Below, in pieces: positions 48,199-60,343 of a DNA stretch of 64,000 nt; within the stretch, counting starts at the first letter, position 1, and every line of letters starts with the position of its first letter. This stretch comes from Nymphaea colorata (taxonomy: Eukaryota > Streptophyta > Magnoliopsida > Nymphaeales > Nymphaeaceae): assembly GCF_008831285.2 (NCBI RefSeq), contig NC_045145.1, positions 9,978,802-10,042,801 of the forward strand, read 5' to 3'. The notes beneath the pieces are model-generated. The model saw only the letters and a program-made list of their open reading frames with translations. It searched no databases and was not told where the DNA came from. The translations under genes were made by a program, and so were the position numbers.

Positions 48199-48777
48199 AA
48201 TTAATGAAACCAGCTGGTGGTGGAAAAGGTGTTGGTCCTGCTTTAATTATTCTTGCCTTATCAGCCACTACTTTTTACTGACGATTTTGCATTTTCCTGC
48301 AACTAGCATACCCTTTTCTCTGTGCAAGTGCATTAGTTAAAATCATTTGCCTCTTTGAGATTCTGAAGAATCTAGTTTTGACTTGTGTAGTCTGAGAAAG
48401 GGAACTTTGACACTTTTAGATTGTCTAGGTATGCATCTTGGTTGCTTCTTGGATCAAGATTCATGAGTGTCCATTATCCAACTGCATGCATATATCATGC
48501 CTAAGCCTTTTATAGATATGGCTGTCAATTTTTAATTGTGAATGATGTCTAGAATTTCTGGTTTTTTCTAGTTTGTTTGGCAGGATAGTATACTGACAAA
48601 TAACATACTGAAATTGCAGCTTGTGCTGGTTTTGGTGCTGAAGGATCTTACTAGTTATAATGATTGCTTTCATTATTTGTAGTTTGTTGATATTTTTGGT
48701 TGTTCTCCAAATAATTTGTCTCTGTTGGCACATTTGCCATTATTGTCATTCTTTCTGAATCAGTTCTCCATTTGCAG
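48199..48777. other. BUD31 upstream region or leader intron
   Basis: T-rich sequence ending in the acceptor-like TTTGCAG (48771-48777). An intron in the BUD31 leader probably ends here; its donor was not identified. Confidence 0.35.
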
Positions 48778-48814
48778 TCTTTCTGAATACTGAAGCAGTC
48801 TTGTGGCTGGGAAA

Positions 48815-50174
48815 ATGCCAAAAATAAAGAGAAAAGGTGTCAAAATTCCAGAGGGTTGGGAACTCATTGAGCCTACTCTTCGTGATCTGGAAGGTCAAAT
48901 GAGAGAAGGTGTTCTTCCATGTTTTATTCAGTTTATATGTGCTTGTGAGAGTTTTTTCCCCTTATTGGTAATTCATGCTGACACTCTGCAGGGAAAAATC
49001 ACATATTGCAGTATTATGAGTAAACTGATGGATTGCTGAAACAGTTCAATATATCTCTATACCATATGTGACGTGTTGATTTTTATATTGAAAAATGATA
49101 AATTTGTGGCAGCTATAGTTTATTCCTTTGACGTTTTTATATATTTTCTTTATTCTAAAGTTTACCTGTCACATTTTTCCCCTTTTTGTTCCATAAGTTT
49201 CCCGGCTTACCAATGTTTGTTTTTTGTGAAGAACCTGTTAGTGGGATTTGTGACATTGCTCATACCACAATTTGCATATCTAAAAAACTTCTTCTTTCCT
49301 TGGTATGGAATAGCTGAAAATGATCCACATGATGGCAAGAGAAAATGTGAGGCTTTATGGCCCATTTTCCGGTTAACTCATCAGAAGAGCCGGTATATAT
49401 TTGATCTCTATTACAGAAGGAAGGAAATCTCAGCCGATCTCTATGAATTTTGCCTGGACCAAGGATATGCAGATTGCAACTTGATTGCCAAATGGAAGAA
49501 AGTAAGTAAATAGTCCTCTTTTCTTGCATATCCACAGCCAGCTTTTCTGTGTTATTATAGTAGTGGTCAGATTGACGACTCATCTCATAATATCAGTTAC
49601 ATCTACTTGAAGGAAAGATAATCGTTTTCACCAAAGAACATGTATCAGAAATTTGGAAGTTTTAGAATTTTATCTTGAGATTTCAAATGGCCAGGAAAAT
49701 GCAATGTCAAAATGGAACTCAGCAAAACTTTTTGAACCATATCCTATTAACTGCAACACTGGCACACCAAAAATCAGCTTGTGTGTTTGTTATATTATTT
49801 TTTATTGGTGGTAACGCTGACACACTGATGCTCTAGTTTTTTCTGATAAAAAACAGAAAGGTTTTAAGTCACTAGTAGACATCCTCCCTGAGAGTGAGGC
49901 TTGTAGCTATTTTTGTTATTGATGTTCCACTATCATTTGTTCTAGTGCTTGTTGTTTCTTGCCATCTTGTTATTGGAGTTCCAGTGTCATGCGTGATATT
50001 TTTTGCTATCCTGTGCAGCCTGGCTACGAGCGACTTTGCTGCTTGAGATGCATGCAGCCTCGTGACCACAACTTTGGTACAACATGTGTGTGTAGAGTGC
50101 CCAGGCACCTTAGGGAGGAGAAGGTTATAGAGTGCGTGCATTGTGGTTGCAAGGGATGTGCTAGTGGTGACTGA
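48815..50174 (+). CDS. BUD31: BUD31 homolog (G10 family spliceosome protein, 145 aa)
   Basis: Three coding exons, 48815-48908, 49314-49501 and 50019-50174, join through GT-AG introns (phase 1, then phase 0) into 145 residues, the usual length of plant BUD31. The start ATG opens [20 protein letters not shown]. The middle exon gives [18 protein letters not shown] and LYYRRKEIS; the last gives the cysteine-rich end (C101, C102, C105, C117, C119, C133, C136, C138, C141) finishing [14 protein letters not shown]31 is a zinc-cluster protein of the activated spliceosome in the nucleus and supports pre-mRNA splicing; it is usually essential and very conserved. Residue 86 is Cys (codon 49475-49477) in [12 protein letters not shown], where the family as I know it has Arg. 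A TTTGCAG acceptor at 48771-48777 suggests a leader intron. Confidence 0.95.
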
Positions 50175-51480
50175 TGTCCTGTGTGTCTTGTGAATTTGGA
50201 CAGCCATCTTGTTAACTGATGGTGTTATGGGAACAAATTTGTGTACTACCATTTTCCATCAAGTGTTCTGATTCCATGAGAGAGTTTATACTTAATCATG
50301 AAACTGTAACCACGAAGTCTGGAGAATGGATCATTGCATGAACCCTAGCGGTGATGTGTTCTTGCTTTCCTCCTTAAGAGGTAGACGTTTTCCTTGGTTG
50401 GTGCCGATTTTATCCCTCTTAATCGGTCATGAGGAGGCGGGGTCTGAAAAGTGAAGCTTGTGCTTAGCTTGCCGAATTCCACGATTGCTGAGGCCGGGTC
50501 CTTTGGGCTTTTTCTCGTCTCGTCTTTTCTGATCGCCAGCTGCAGTTATGGGAGACCATCCGCCTGCGCCAGGACTTCCATCGAGTATTGAACGTCGCTG
50601 CCTTCTTATTTTGACGTTGAGGGGTTGTCTGATGGCAAAAAAAGGTTTTTCAGATGAAGTTGTCCAGAGTGAAATGGACTGGAAAAAGTTTTTCGGGCAA
50701 TTTTTAATGTTTGATTATCAAGAATAAATTTATGTAAATTGAAAAATGTACCATTGAGCTTCATAAAGCAGTTCTTACTCGAATCAACCATGTTTTTACG
50801 TTATTTCTGTAGCACTTAGTTATCACTGTCATGACAATTAATTTGTTGGACAAAAGAACGTCGATTGAAAAATCCTTTGACAAAAGTAAAATGAACGTGA
50901 CTAAGACAACGGAATCTACATGTAGTTTTTCTATCTTTTGCTGCTAAAGCAACTTCTTGTATGAACAAAGGATGAGGGGAGCGTGTTGCCCTTTGGGTTC
51001 CAAACCCGATTTCAGTGTGTTCAAGGGATTACCGCAGGATCCGCATGATACCTTTCCTATACGTATAAATTAAGAAGTAGATGAAACTTAAATGCTCATG
51101 CTTTTGTGCAAATGCCATTCAATACATATTGCAACATATCTGAATGCCTTCTAGTGTATCTTTCTCACACATTTCTAGAAAACACATTTTCTGCCTTGTG
51201 GGGTGAAAGATTGACATGTTCCTCTCTAGTGGAGAAATCAGGGGAGAGTCAACTTGCTTTTACCAAAAAGACGATAAAGGTTTAAAAAAGATGACACAAG
51301 CAAGTTCATCAAATCATCAGATTATCTTCGTGTTTATTAGGCAGAATAGCAAGAAGCCACAAAGAAGGAAAAACAGCACTCGCAAGAAGTGATGCTAAAA
51401 ATATGAATAGATAAACATGAAGACAACAATGTCATGACCACCCCTCTATATTGTGATTTTGTCTAAAAATCATGTGTAAC
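50175..51480. other. BUD31 3' flank and spacer
   Basis: The 3' UTR presumably begins here. The segment 50340-50600 is richer in G and C, and a 59-residue frame from ATG 50548 (MGDHPPAPGLPSSIERRC) looks faintly coding, but has no recognised family. An AATAAA occurs at 50723-50728. The rest is AT-rich without genes. Confidence 0.35.
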
Positions 51481-54313
51481 TTACATTGTCATATTGTTAT
51501 TACATGCGTTGCCACTAGTGAATATTGCTCTAATACGTCCTAAATCGTTGTTCCCGATTGAGGTACGTTGCTGAGTTGCTCTCATCTATTATAGCATGCA
51601 TTGCTACAAGTTATTGATCTCACATTATTTAACTGCTCTCGTCTTTGTTGTGTTTCTGTAGGAAAATGCATATAACATTTTCATACACACCACTTCACCA
51701 CATATATACTGGCTTATACGTAAGTTGCCATGAATATTTTTTTTGGATAATCTAAATTGCTGCCAAGTGCATAACTATTGTAGTTAAATCACTCTCATAT
51801 TTGTTTTCCGCTTGCTATTGTTGAATAAAGTCCTACATTAAATTGTTAAATAGATTTGTCATTCGTTGGCACTTGTCTACAATCTCCCAAAACTCAGTCA
51901 CCCCTTTTGACATCAAATCCGTCTTCGGACATCAAATAGTGCCTTTTATGTTATAGTATTGCACCACGTGATTTTTTTTTAAATGTTTTAACTACGGCAC
52001 ATAGTATAGTAAAATCGTGCCACTTCATGTATGGTATTGTAATATATTACAGTATAGTATGACAATATAGCACATGTGTAACATAGCTGGTATAGTATCA
52101 TATTAACACAAAGAATAGATGGTGTAGTATAATAACTTATGTCATGATATTGCATTTTGTATAGTATGTTTATTATCATATAGCATTGTACTTTAGTAGA
52201 GTATAATATAGCATAACATAATATATGGTTTACTAGTATAAATTACAATAATTCCTTTGTTAGATTATTAATTTGTTGTTTATATTTTTTAATTCATTCT
52301 CGTTTGTTTACATGCATCACTCTTAGTGAAATGCATTTATATCATTAATGTCAAATGATCCTAGTTAAGTTGCTCTTGTTTGTTTCCATGTGTCATTGTT
52401 AGATATTACTCTAATATCTAAATTGCTATTAGTGATTGAAACTACATTGTCAAATCACTTTAGTATGCTATACAGGCATTATTACTTGTCATTGATCTCT
52501 TTGAACCTTTTATTTCATTGTTTTCATTAACCTTAAATGATTTATCATTGTTTCATGCACCTTTATGAATTGCACTAAGGAACTGTCAAATTGTTAAGTC
52601 ATCTCTCATCTGTTTACATGCATCACAATTAGTGAAATGTTGTCCTTATTAAATCACCTTTATTGTGGCATGCACGAATATTAGTGATTACTCTAACATA
52701 ACCTATATTAATGAAATCCCATTGAAAATCAAATTGCACTACATATAAATCCAGAAAGGAAAAGTTTTGTATAAAATGGAATGCTTACATTTATTAAATA
52801 ATTATGCACGTCATTGTGGACCTATGAAGTGACAAATTGCTAATGTTGCCAAAAAGTTCCCCAACTTTATGCCATTCCATGATTGCATATTCACCCGATC
52901 ATTCATTTGCTATTCCTCAAATGAACCTCAGTTGGCTTTGATATGATGCAGTGCACTATATTTCTGTATAGTTGCTTTTGAATTACATCCTTATGCAATG
53001 AATTAGTACCATAAGACTAATATGAAACACAATAATGAAATTGAAACCAATAACATGTGACAGTAACTATAGTATAGAATGACAGTTCTTGTCCCTTGCA
53101 AACTACTTCAATGTAGTTATGACACATACCCCATGATCGTTGCCATTTTTTCGATGGGAAGTTTATCTATATGTCAAATTGGAGATGTTAATATGTTGAT
53201 CTGCCTCACACTTTTAAAAACTCCCGGATATGAATAAAGCACAACATATCAACATAAATAAAAACTACACGAGTAAACTATTTTCAAAATAAAAAAGTTG
53301 ACATCAAATAACTTACCGAATGCTTCATGTGACATTGTTATGGACCATAGTTACCCAATACATTATAGTGTATAACATGTTCGTTCTTTACATCAAGTAC
53401 ATAAAATGTCAATTATTGTCTACCACAATGTATGATGCTTGATATGGAAAAATATCACCAAGACTAATTGCCAGATAGCATGCAAGTTATTGTCATTTTA
53501 GATTGTTAAATCGCTTAGCACAAACATGTACTTGACTTTTCACAATCTTGAAAGCTCTTGAAGTTGGAAGTCTGATCTATCATATTAATAGGCTTCAAAT
53601 TAAAATTGAATGGTCATGAATGGACTGCACTCTATTGAGCAAAATAATAAAAGTTTATAGGTTATACTATGAATAACAAAAAGTGGTTAAATAAGAAAAT
53701 AAACATAAGTTATACCATAAAAATGGAGATAAGGATTACTATTTCATGTGTCTACAATAATTTCAAAATGTCCTACATAACCTGTACAACAAAAGCGCAA
53801 TGTATGCATAAAGATGCACTTTATTTTACAAGTGAAATATAATAACGAGTGCTATTTTAATGTACGAAATGACTAAATCATTATTTTAGTTTAAACTCAT
53901 TGTGTAATTGCACTATTTGTATTCTGAGTTTCCAATCACAAGCTTCCCATAACTAGTTAGAGAGTTCAATGAAATTGGCAAATAATAATATAACTCACTA
54001 ACTTAACTAAATGTCATCTAATACTAAATGGTGGTCTAACTTAAACTAAATCACTATTTAACACTAACTTAAACTAAATTATTAATCTAAAATAAAATCA
54101 TTGTCTAGACCTTGATTACCTATTTAAGCTAAATTGTTACTCGTAGTTAAATCACTCCTCTGATCTTATCTACGTTGTGGAAGAAATTACAAAATATATA
54201 TATTATAGATTGACAATGCATGTTGATGCATATACAAAAAAAAAATATTGACCATGCATCTACAAACATCTCAAGCATTCATGCTTGACATGAATTTCTC
54301 CAGAAGCTACCAT
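51481..54313. other. AT-rich spacer with degenerate dispersed repeat words
   Basis: No gene. The phrase tgtttacatgcatcac followed by a few bases and ttagtgaaatg occurs at about 52306-52335 and 52609-52640, and looser versions occur near 51500 and 52380. 51990-52230 is made of variants of tagtatag and tatagcat. 53990-54120 repeats acttaaactaaat-like words. The texture suggests an old, decayed repetitive array. Confidence 0.4.
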
Positions 54314-54565
54314 TGTAGAAAACGAGAGGAGAGGAAGAGTTGAAGAGAAAGCACCACATGTCTCAAAATCTGGACGTGACTACATCCAATTAAAGAGAAT
54401 AAGGGTTAACACCTTAATGTTCAGTCTTTATAAGAATACCCTTAAGTAGAATGTGTATTTACAACATACAACATAACTTATTAGAACCCTAGTGTTGTAA
54501 GTTATTAGAACTAAATCTATAAAGGATTTATATTCACACTTACAACACACCATCACGTCTTAACA
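54314..54565 (-). repeat. probable 3' LTR of the old Copia relic
   Basis: About 252 bp with TG...CA ends. Its inner edge (54566 on) complements a polypurine-like CTTGTGGGGAAA, and Copia RNase H remnants follow. The outer boundary is tentative because the partner LTR lies outside the window. Confidence 0.45.
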
Positions 54566-55097
54566 TTTCCCCACAAGTTGTGCCTAGTTGTGAACCATGG
54601 ACAACTTGCCTTTAAAAATTCAAAACTTGTTCTTTGTGAGACCTTTAGTAAGAAAATCAGCAACTTGATCATTTGAGCAGACAAAGCAATGTTCTCTCTT
54701 CATCTTCAAACTTTTTCCTAATAAAATGTTGGTCAATCTCAATATGTTTGGTTCTGTAGTATTGTATAAAATTAAGAAAAATTTGAATAGCACTTTGATT
54801 ATTACAACAATAAGCAGCCTTCCACTAGTTCATGCAATTTTGACAATAAATGTCCAATCCAAGTCACTTCTATAGTAACAACAGCCATGGCTCTGTACTC
54901 TGCCTTTGCACTTGATCTAGCAACTACCTTTTGTTTCATACTACTCCAATGTACAAAATTAGGTCCAAGAAAGACACAATACTCTGATATTGATCTCTGT
55001 TCATTTGAATTTCCAGCCCAATATGCATCAGTGTAAACTAATAAATCATGACAATGTTGTATAGAGTTTATTGGAGAATATAAAAAGCCATTGCAAT
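54566..55097 (-). pseudogene. old Copia relic, RNase H part (distal to the insertion)
   Basis: Minus-strand frame 55113-54802 reads SPINSIQHCHDLLVYTDAYW, then AGNSNEQRSISEYCVFLGPN and KVVARSSAKAEYRAMA, the Copia RNase H domain, with TDADWAG now TDAYWAG. It is cut at 55097 by the chromovirus insertion and resumes at 60344 with the LKGTI phrase that normally precedes LLYS. Downstream remnants to 54566 are more decayed. Confidence 0.85.
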
Positions 55098-55512
55098 TGT
55101 CACGGGTAGACAACTCTGGACCGCACGGCGTGACAAACTCTTGCCAGTAAGCCGCAAGCCTTCGCCTCGTTCAAGTGGGCGCAGATCACTTGAACGCCTT
55201 TTTGATAACAAAGACACAAAATCCACAAAGAGTGTGGAAAGAAAACTCGCAATATATTCACTTTAAGAAGATGAGTACATTACGAGGGAAAACAAGTAAG
55301 CTTTTACACTTTACTTACAAAGGATGGCTGAAGCCGCTTACAGAATTCCCACGCCGACCATCTAAAACAATGAATCCCAATATTACACTTGGGGCCGTTT
55401 TGGGAGGGTGCCCCGACACAAGTGAACACTAAAGCTTACACCAAGACTCAACATAAGCAAAGGAAATACAACAAAGCAAAGGACGACTGTACAGACACGA
55501 CACAAAGGAACA
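55098..55512 (-). repeat. 3' LTR of the chromovirus
   Basis: 415 bp, equal in length to its partner with no indels but about 39 substitutions between them. Confidence 0.95.
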
Positions 55513-55528
55513 GACTCCCCCCTCCAAA

Positions 55529-58500
55529 TCAAGCCTCGTCCTCTGTGCCAACAGCTTCATGGTAGATCCTGACTTCTTCTGGATGACTTCGCCTGAAACG
55601 GAAGACATACTCCCACGTTGGCTGATCATCATCTACCCACTTGACCAAGTATCGCTTCGGTTCACCAAGGTAGTTCACTTTGTGTCGAAGGATCTGGTCT
55701 AACTGACGGTCGGTGGCACGCCGGGTAGAAGGAGCTCATTGCAGGATCTGTTCTCACCGGGGTTGGCTTCTCTCCAGATCTTCAGCATCGGTGTAGAAGG
55801 GCTTCAGGTTGCAGATGTGGAACACTGAATGCACCTTGAAGTCTGGCGGCAGATCTAACTTATATGCCAGCTTCCCAATCCTCTTGACCACAGTAAATGA
55901 CCCTTCAAACTTTCTGATCAACGTTCGGTGTCACCCATGGAAGATGCCCGAGCGGTCTAGATAAAGTTTGACAAGAACTTGGTCTCCCACTCGAAACTCA
56001 GCAGGTTTTTGATTCTTATCGGCTCATTTCTTCATTTTCTTGGCGGCCTTGTGCAAGAATGCCTTCGCTATCTTCGTTTGTTCCTGCCAGTCTCTGACAA
56101 ACCGGTAGGCGAAGCTGGGTTTTCCATTTTCTTGAGCAGCAACAGTGTGAGACATCAACAACAACAAGGCATTGGTGCGCTCGGTCTGACCATCAGTCTG
56201 CGGATGGAAGCTTGTAGAAAACAACAAGTCTGATCCAAGCAACCGAAACACTTCACGCCAAAACTTGCCCGTGAAGCGAGCATCGCGATCACTCACAATA
56301 CTCTTCGGCATGCCCCAGTGCTTCACAATGTTCTTCACAAACATCTCCGCCGTCTTCTCAGTTGGGTTCTCCTTCGTAGTTGGGATGAACGTGGCATATT
56401 TAGAAAACCTGTCCACAACAACAAAGATAGAGCTGTAGCCATCAACTCTGGGTAGACTCACAATGAAGTCCATGGAGATGCTCTCCCACAGACGTTTTGG
56501 AATAGGAAGAGGCCCAAGTAGGCCGGCAGACTTCTGATTAGTCCATTTGTCCTGTTGGCAGATGAGGCATGTCTTGATATACGCCTCCACATCATCGCAC
56601 ATTTGGGACCAGTAATAACCACGTTCAAGAAGGGCCAGAGTCCGCTCCTGGCCTGGATGGCCAGCCCAAAGCGTATCATGGCACTCCTTAGTTAACTCTC
56701 GCCGGAGATTGCCCCACTTCGGCACGAAAACACGTCCGCCCATGGTGAGGAGTAATCCATCTCGTAGCTAGAATCTTCGAGTCTTCTCCGCTTCAGCCAG
56801 GGCAACCAAGTGTTGGGCTGCTGAGTCTTGCCGCATTCCTTCACGAACCTGCTCAAGGAGTGCACCTCCAATTGTGCTTCAGAGGTCCCCTTTCGAGAGG
56901 CCGCAAGTTCTGTCTTTCTATTCAACACATCTGCTACCACATTGGTCTTTCCAATCTTGAACTCTAAAGCGAAATCAAACTCCGCCAAGAATTCCTGCCT
57001 AGGAGCCTGCTTAGGAGTTAACTTCTTCTGAGTCTTGAAGTAACTCGTGGCCACGTTATCTGTCTTGACGACGAACTCTACCCCCAGTAGGTAGTGCCTC
57101 CATATGCAAGCAATGCACAATGACAGTCATCTCCCGTTTATGCACTGTGTACCGCTTCTCAGGGTCCTTCAATTTCTGACTCTCATAGGCAATCAGATGG
57201 CCGTCCTGCATTAGTACCCCACCAATGGCAAAATCTGAGGCGTCTGTGTGTACTTCAAAGGGCTTTCAATGATCTGGTAACCTGAGAATGAGCTCTTGTA
57301 CAAGGGCACGCTTCAGGCCTTCAAAGGCATCTTGGGCAGCCTGGGTCCAAATCTAGAACCTGTTCTTCTTAAGTAGGTCAGTGAGGGGCACCACTATTAA
57401 TGAGTACCCCGTGATGAACCGCCGGTAGTAATTAGCTAACCCAAGAAAGGACCGCAATTCAGGCACATTTGAGGGCGACTTCCAATCTTGAACAACCTTC
57501 ACTTTCTCCGGATCCATTCGCAGCTGGCCATTCCCTAAAATATGCCCGAGGAAGCTGATCTTCCATTGTCCAAAGAGACACTTCTCCTTCTTCACAAAGA
57601 GATCATTTTCTTTGAGGACCTGAAACACCATCTTCAAGTGACTGACGTGCTCCTCAAGGTTGCTGCTAAAGACCACAATGTTATCAAGGTAGACTACCAC
57701 AAACTTGTCAAGGTAGGGGTAGAATATCTTGTTCATGAGAGTCGAGAAAGTCGCAGGGGCATTCGTCAACCCAAATGGCATAACTAGGAACTCATATGCT
57801 CTATAGCGGGTGACGCAAGTAGTCTTTGGTTCATCACCTTCTACAATCCTGACCTGCCAGTAGCCGAAACGAAGGTACAACTTGGAAAAGATCCTCACCT
57901 TGCCTAACTGGTCGAACAAGTCTGCAATCAAAGGAAGTGGATACTTGTTCTTCACCGTCACCTTATTCAAAGCTCGATAATTCACACAGAGTCTCTTGGA
58001 ACCATCGTGTTTCGTATGGAACAATACAGGAGCTCCAAATGGGGCCCTAGAGGGGCGGATGATCCCTAACTCAAACACGTCATCAAGCTGCCTTTGCAGC
58101 TCCTTCAATTCGGTTGGTCCCATTCTGTAGGGGACCATAACTGGTGGCTTGGCTCCGGGAACCAAGTCAATTTCGTGATCAACTTCATGCCTGGGAGGTA
58201 GGCGCTTGGGCAGCTCAGGGGGCATTACTCCCTCGAACTGCTTCAGGACAGGGGCTAGTCCTGGGGGAATGACTCTCGGCTGAGGGTCGTCTTCTTCTAG
58301 ATGTACGGCCACGAGGAATGTTTGTTCCCTATGACGCACGCCCTTCTTCAACTGCATGGCCGACAACATCGGCTGGGACTTGTTTCTGATGGTGTGGCAG
58401 TGCACTGTGTGGGACTGATCCGCACCCATCAACGTCAATGTGTTAGATTTTGGCAACATCATTGCATTCTGGCCTTGAAGAAACTCCATCCCCAAGAATC

Positions 58501-59832
58501 ACCTTGAAGTCGTCCAGGGGTACTACTGAGAAGTTGGTGACTCCCGTCCAGCCTTGAATCTGAACCGTTACGTGTAGCACCGAAGTCTACCATCGCAACA
58601 GTAGACGTTCCATTCAGAGTGACGTCTAGGTACATCAGTTCCTTGTTCATCAAACTGCTAGACGATGCACGGCTTTGTACAACATTGATCGTTTGAGCGG
58701 CACCCATTCGTGTTTGCCCTTCCTCGGTCTCGTCTTCGGTGGCCCTTACGGCATTGGCCTGCCCGGTAGGTCTCACTCTTTTCGAACAGACGCACGCTTG
58801 GTGCTTTCCCCTGCAGACCTAACAAGTTACTTACCTTGGTGGCCCAGTGTAGTCCTTGCGAAAGAAGGTTTTTCTCTCGGTTGGCTTTTCGGGCACCGTT
58901 TCATTCTTGCTGTTGTCTCGCCAATTATCTTTCTTACCGCCGTGGTTGGACTTCTTCACAGCCGTGAATGTATCGGTGTAGCTTTTGCATTGGGTATCTG
59001 CCAAGCGCTCAGCTGCCACATATGCTTGTTCCAAGGTCTCTGGATTCGATCTTTCCACGTCGGCTTGGGCCCAAGATTGGAGCCCTATGATGAACCAGTG
59101 AAGTTTATCTTTTTCTGGCATCATAGGCACGTCCAACATGACCTTCTAATATGCCCGGATGTAATCCCTCAAGGGGCCTGTTTGCTTTAGGTTTGCAACC
59201 AACCTATAAGCATGCCTTTCAGCATCAACGGATACAAACTACCCCTTCAACTGTTTGAGGAAGTCGTCGAAGGTTCTGATTGTGCAGTCACCATTCTCAA
59301 TGTCCAGCATTTTCCGCTTCCACCAAGCCACAGCATCTCCCTCTAACAACATTGTTGCGGTCTTGATCTTCAGATCTTCTTCTACGACGTTCTGTAAGTC
59401 CAGGTAGTAGTCCACTTGGAACAGAAAGTTGTCGATCGCCCTCACATCCCGGCTACCACTGTACTTCACCGGACATTGAACGTCGACCCTACTGGTCCTC
59501 TCTTGGCTACTACTAGCAGAGTTCGTACGTAGCAGTCTTTGATTTGAAGCCCGAAGTCCAGCAACTTCGTTCTGTAGGGTCTTCACCAAGTTGGAGAGTG
59601 ATCGGTTCATGGCCACTGACTCGACCATCTGTTCTCGCATCGACTTCATCTCCTCCTTGAATCCCTCAAAGGTCTCAGCAACAAAGCCATGGGCTTCCTC
59701 ATGGGTGACCACACCTGCGACCAACCTATTCACTGTCTCTTCTAGGTTTCCCTGGTCATGGGTCAGGCTCGTCACTTCTGGACGGGCCTGCTCTTTGCCT
59801 TTGGCACCTCGCAGATTGTATTGTGATGTCAT
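55529..59832 (-). pseudogene. chromovirus gag-pol relic with chromodomain
   Basis: Start ATG at 59832 (MTSQYNLRGAKGKEQ). Gag has a coiled-coil-like stretch, then the capsid phrase WWKRK, and a degenerate zinc knuckle near 58810. Protease reads MVDFGATRN (DSG lost to DFG). Reverse transcriptase (58495-57353) shows [13 protein letters not shown] and [13 protein letters not shown], but the first catalytic motif is [12 protein letters not shown] (Asp to Tyr) and the second is YLDN (57680-57691) instead of YLDD. RNase H (KTDNVATSYF) and integrase (56743-56024; HPGQERTLALL, MDFIVSLP, SDRDARFTGKFW, HPQTDGQTERTN) follow. A chromodomain (about 55590-55715; EPKRYLVKWVDDDQPTWEYV) ends the frame; in this group it directs insertion towards marked chromatin. 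Several stops and frameshifts plus lost catalytic residues make it inactive. Confidence 0.92.
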
Positions 59833-59928
59833 GGCATTCTCCTCAACAGTAGTAAGTCGGAGGGACGCTCTACACCGACTCTCCAATCGCTTCCCCAAAT
59901 TGAACAGAGTCTGGGCTCTGATACCAAT

Positions 59929-60343
59929 TGTCACGGGCCGACAACTCTGAACCATGCGGCGCGGTAAACTCTTGCTAGTATGTCGCAAGCCTTCACCTCG
60001 TTCAAGTGGGCGCATATCACTTGAATGCATTTTCGAAAACAAAGACACAAAATGCACAAAGAGTGTGGAAAGAAAACTCGTAATATATTCACTTTAAGAA
60101 GATGAGTACATCACGAGGGAAAGCAAGTAAGCTTTTACACTTTACTTACAAAAGATGGCCCAAGCCGCTTACAAAATTCTCATGCCGACCATCCAAAACA
60201 AGGAATCCCAGTATTACACTTGGGGCTGTTTTGGGAGGGTGCTCCAACATAGGTGAACACTAAAGCTTACACCAAGACTCAACATAAGCAAAGGAAATAC
60301 AACAAAGCAAATGACGACTATACAGACACGACACAAGGGAACA
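59929..60343 (-). repeat. 5' LTR of the chromovirus
   Basis: 415 bp, with the initiator-Met primer site immediately inside at about 59915-59926. It ends at a 5-mer that nearly matches the one flanking the other LTR. Confidence 0.95.

Larger units (their letters stand above)
55098..60343 (-). mobile_element. Ty3/gypsy chromovirus inserted in the old Copia
   Basis: A 5246-bp minus-strand element with two 415-bp LTRs (TGTCACGG...GGAACA). Flanking 5-mers GCAAT (55093-55097) and ACAAT (60344-60348) differ at one base, consistent with a decayed target duplication. The primer-binding complement (TGGTATCAGAGC, initiator-Met tRNA) lies just inside the 5' LTR, around 59915-59926, and a polypurine tract (complement 55513-55525) lies inside the 3' LTR. 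Gag, protease, reverse transcriptase, RNase H, integrase and a C-terminal chromodomain follow in gypsy order. By eye the LTRs differ at about 39 of 415 positions, mostly transitions, so this insertion is much older than the Copia at 29627. Confidence 0.95.

Noticed and set aside
48803-48814. Upstream extension of BUD31 from 48803
   Set aside because: It would begin with GTG; the ATG at 48815 gives the family's usual start and length.
58675-59190. 171-residue plus-strand frame
   Set aside because: It lies opposite the chromovirus gag/protease and is a shadow frame.
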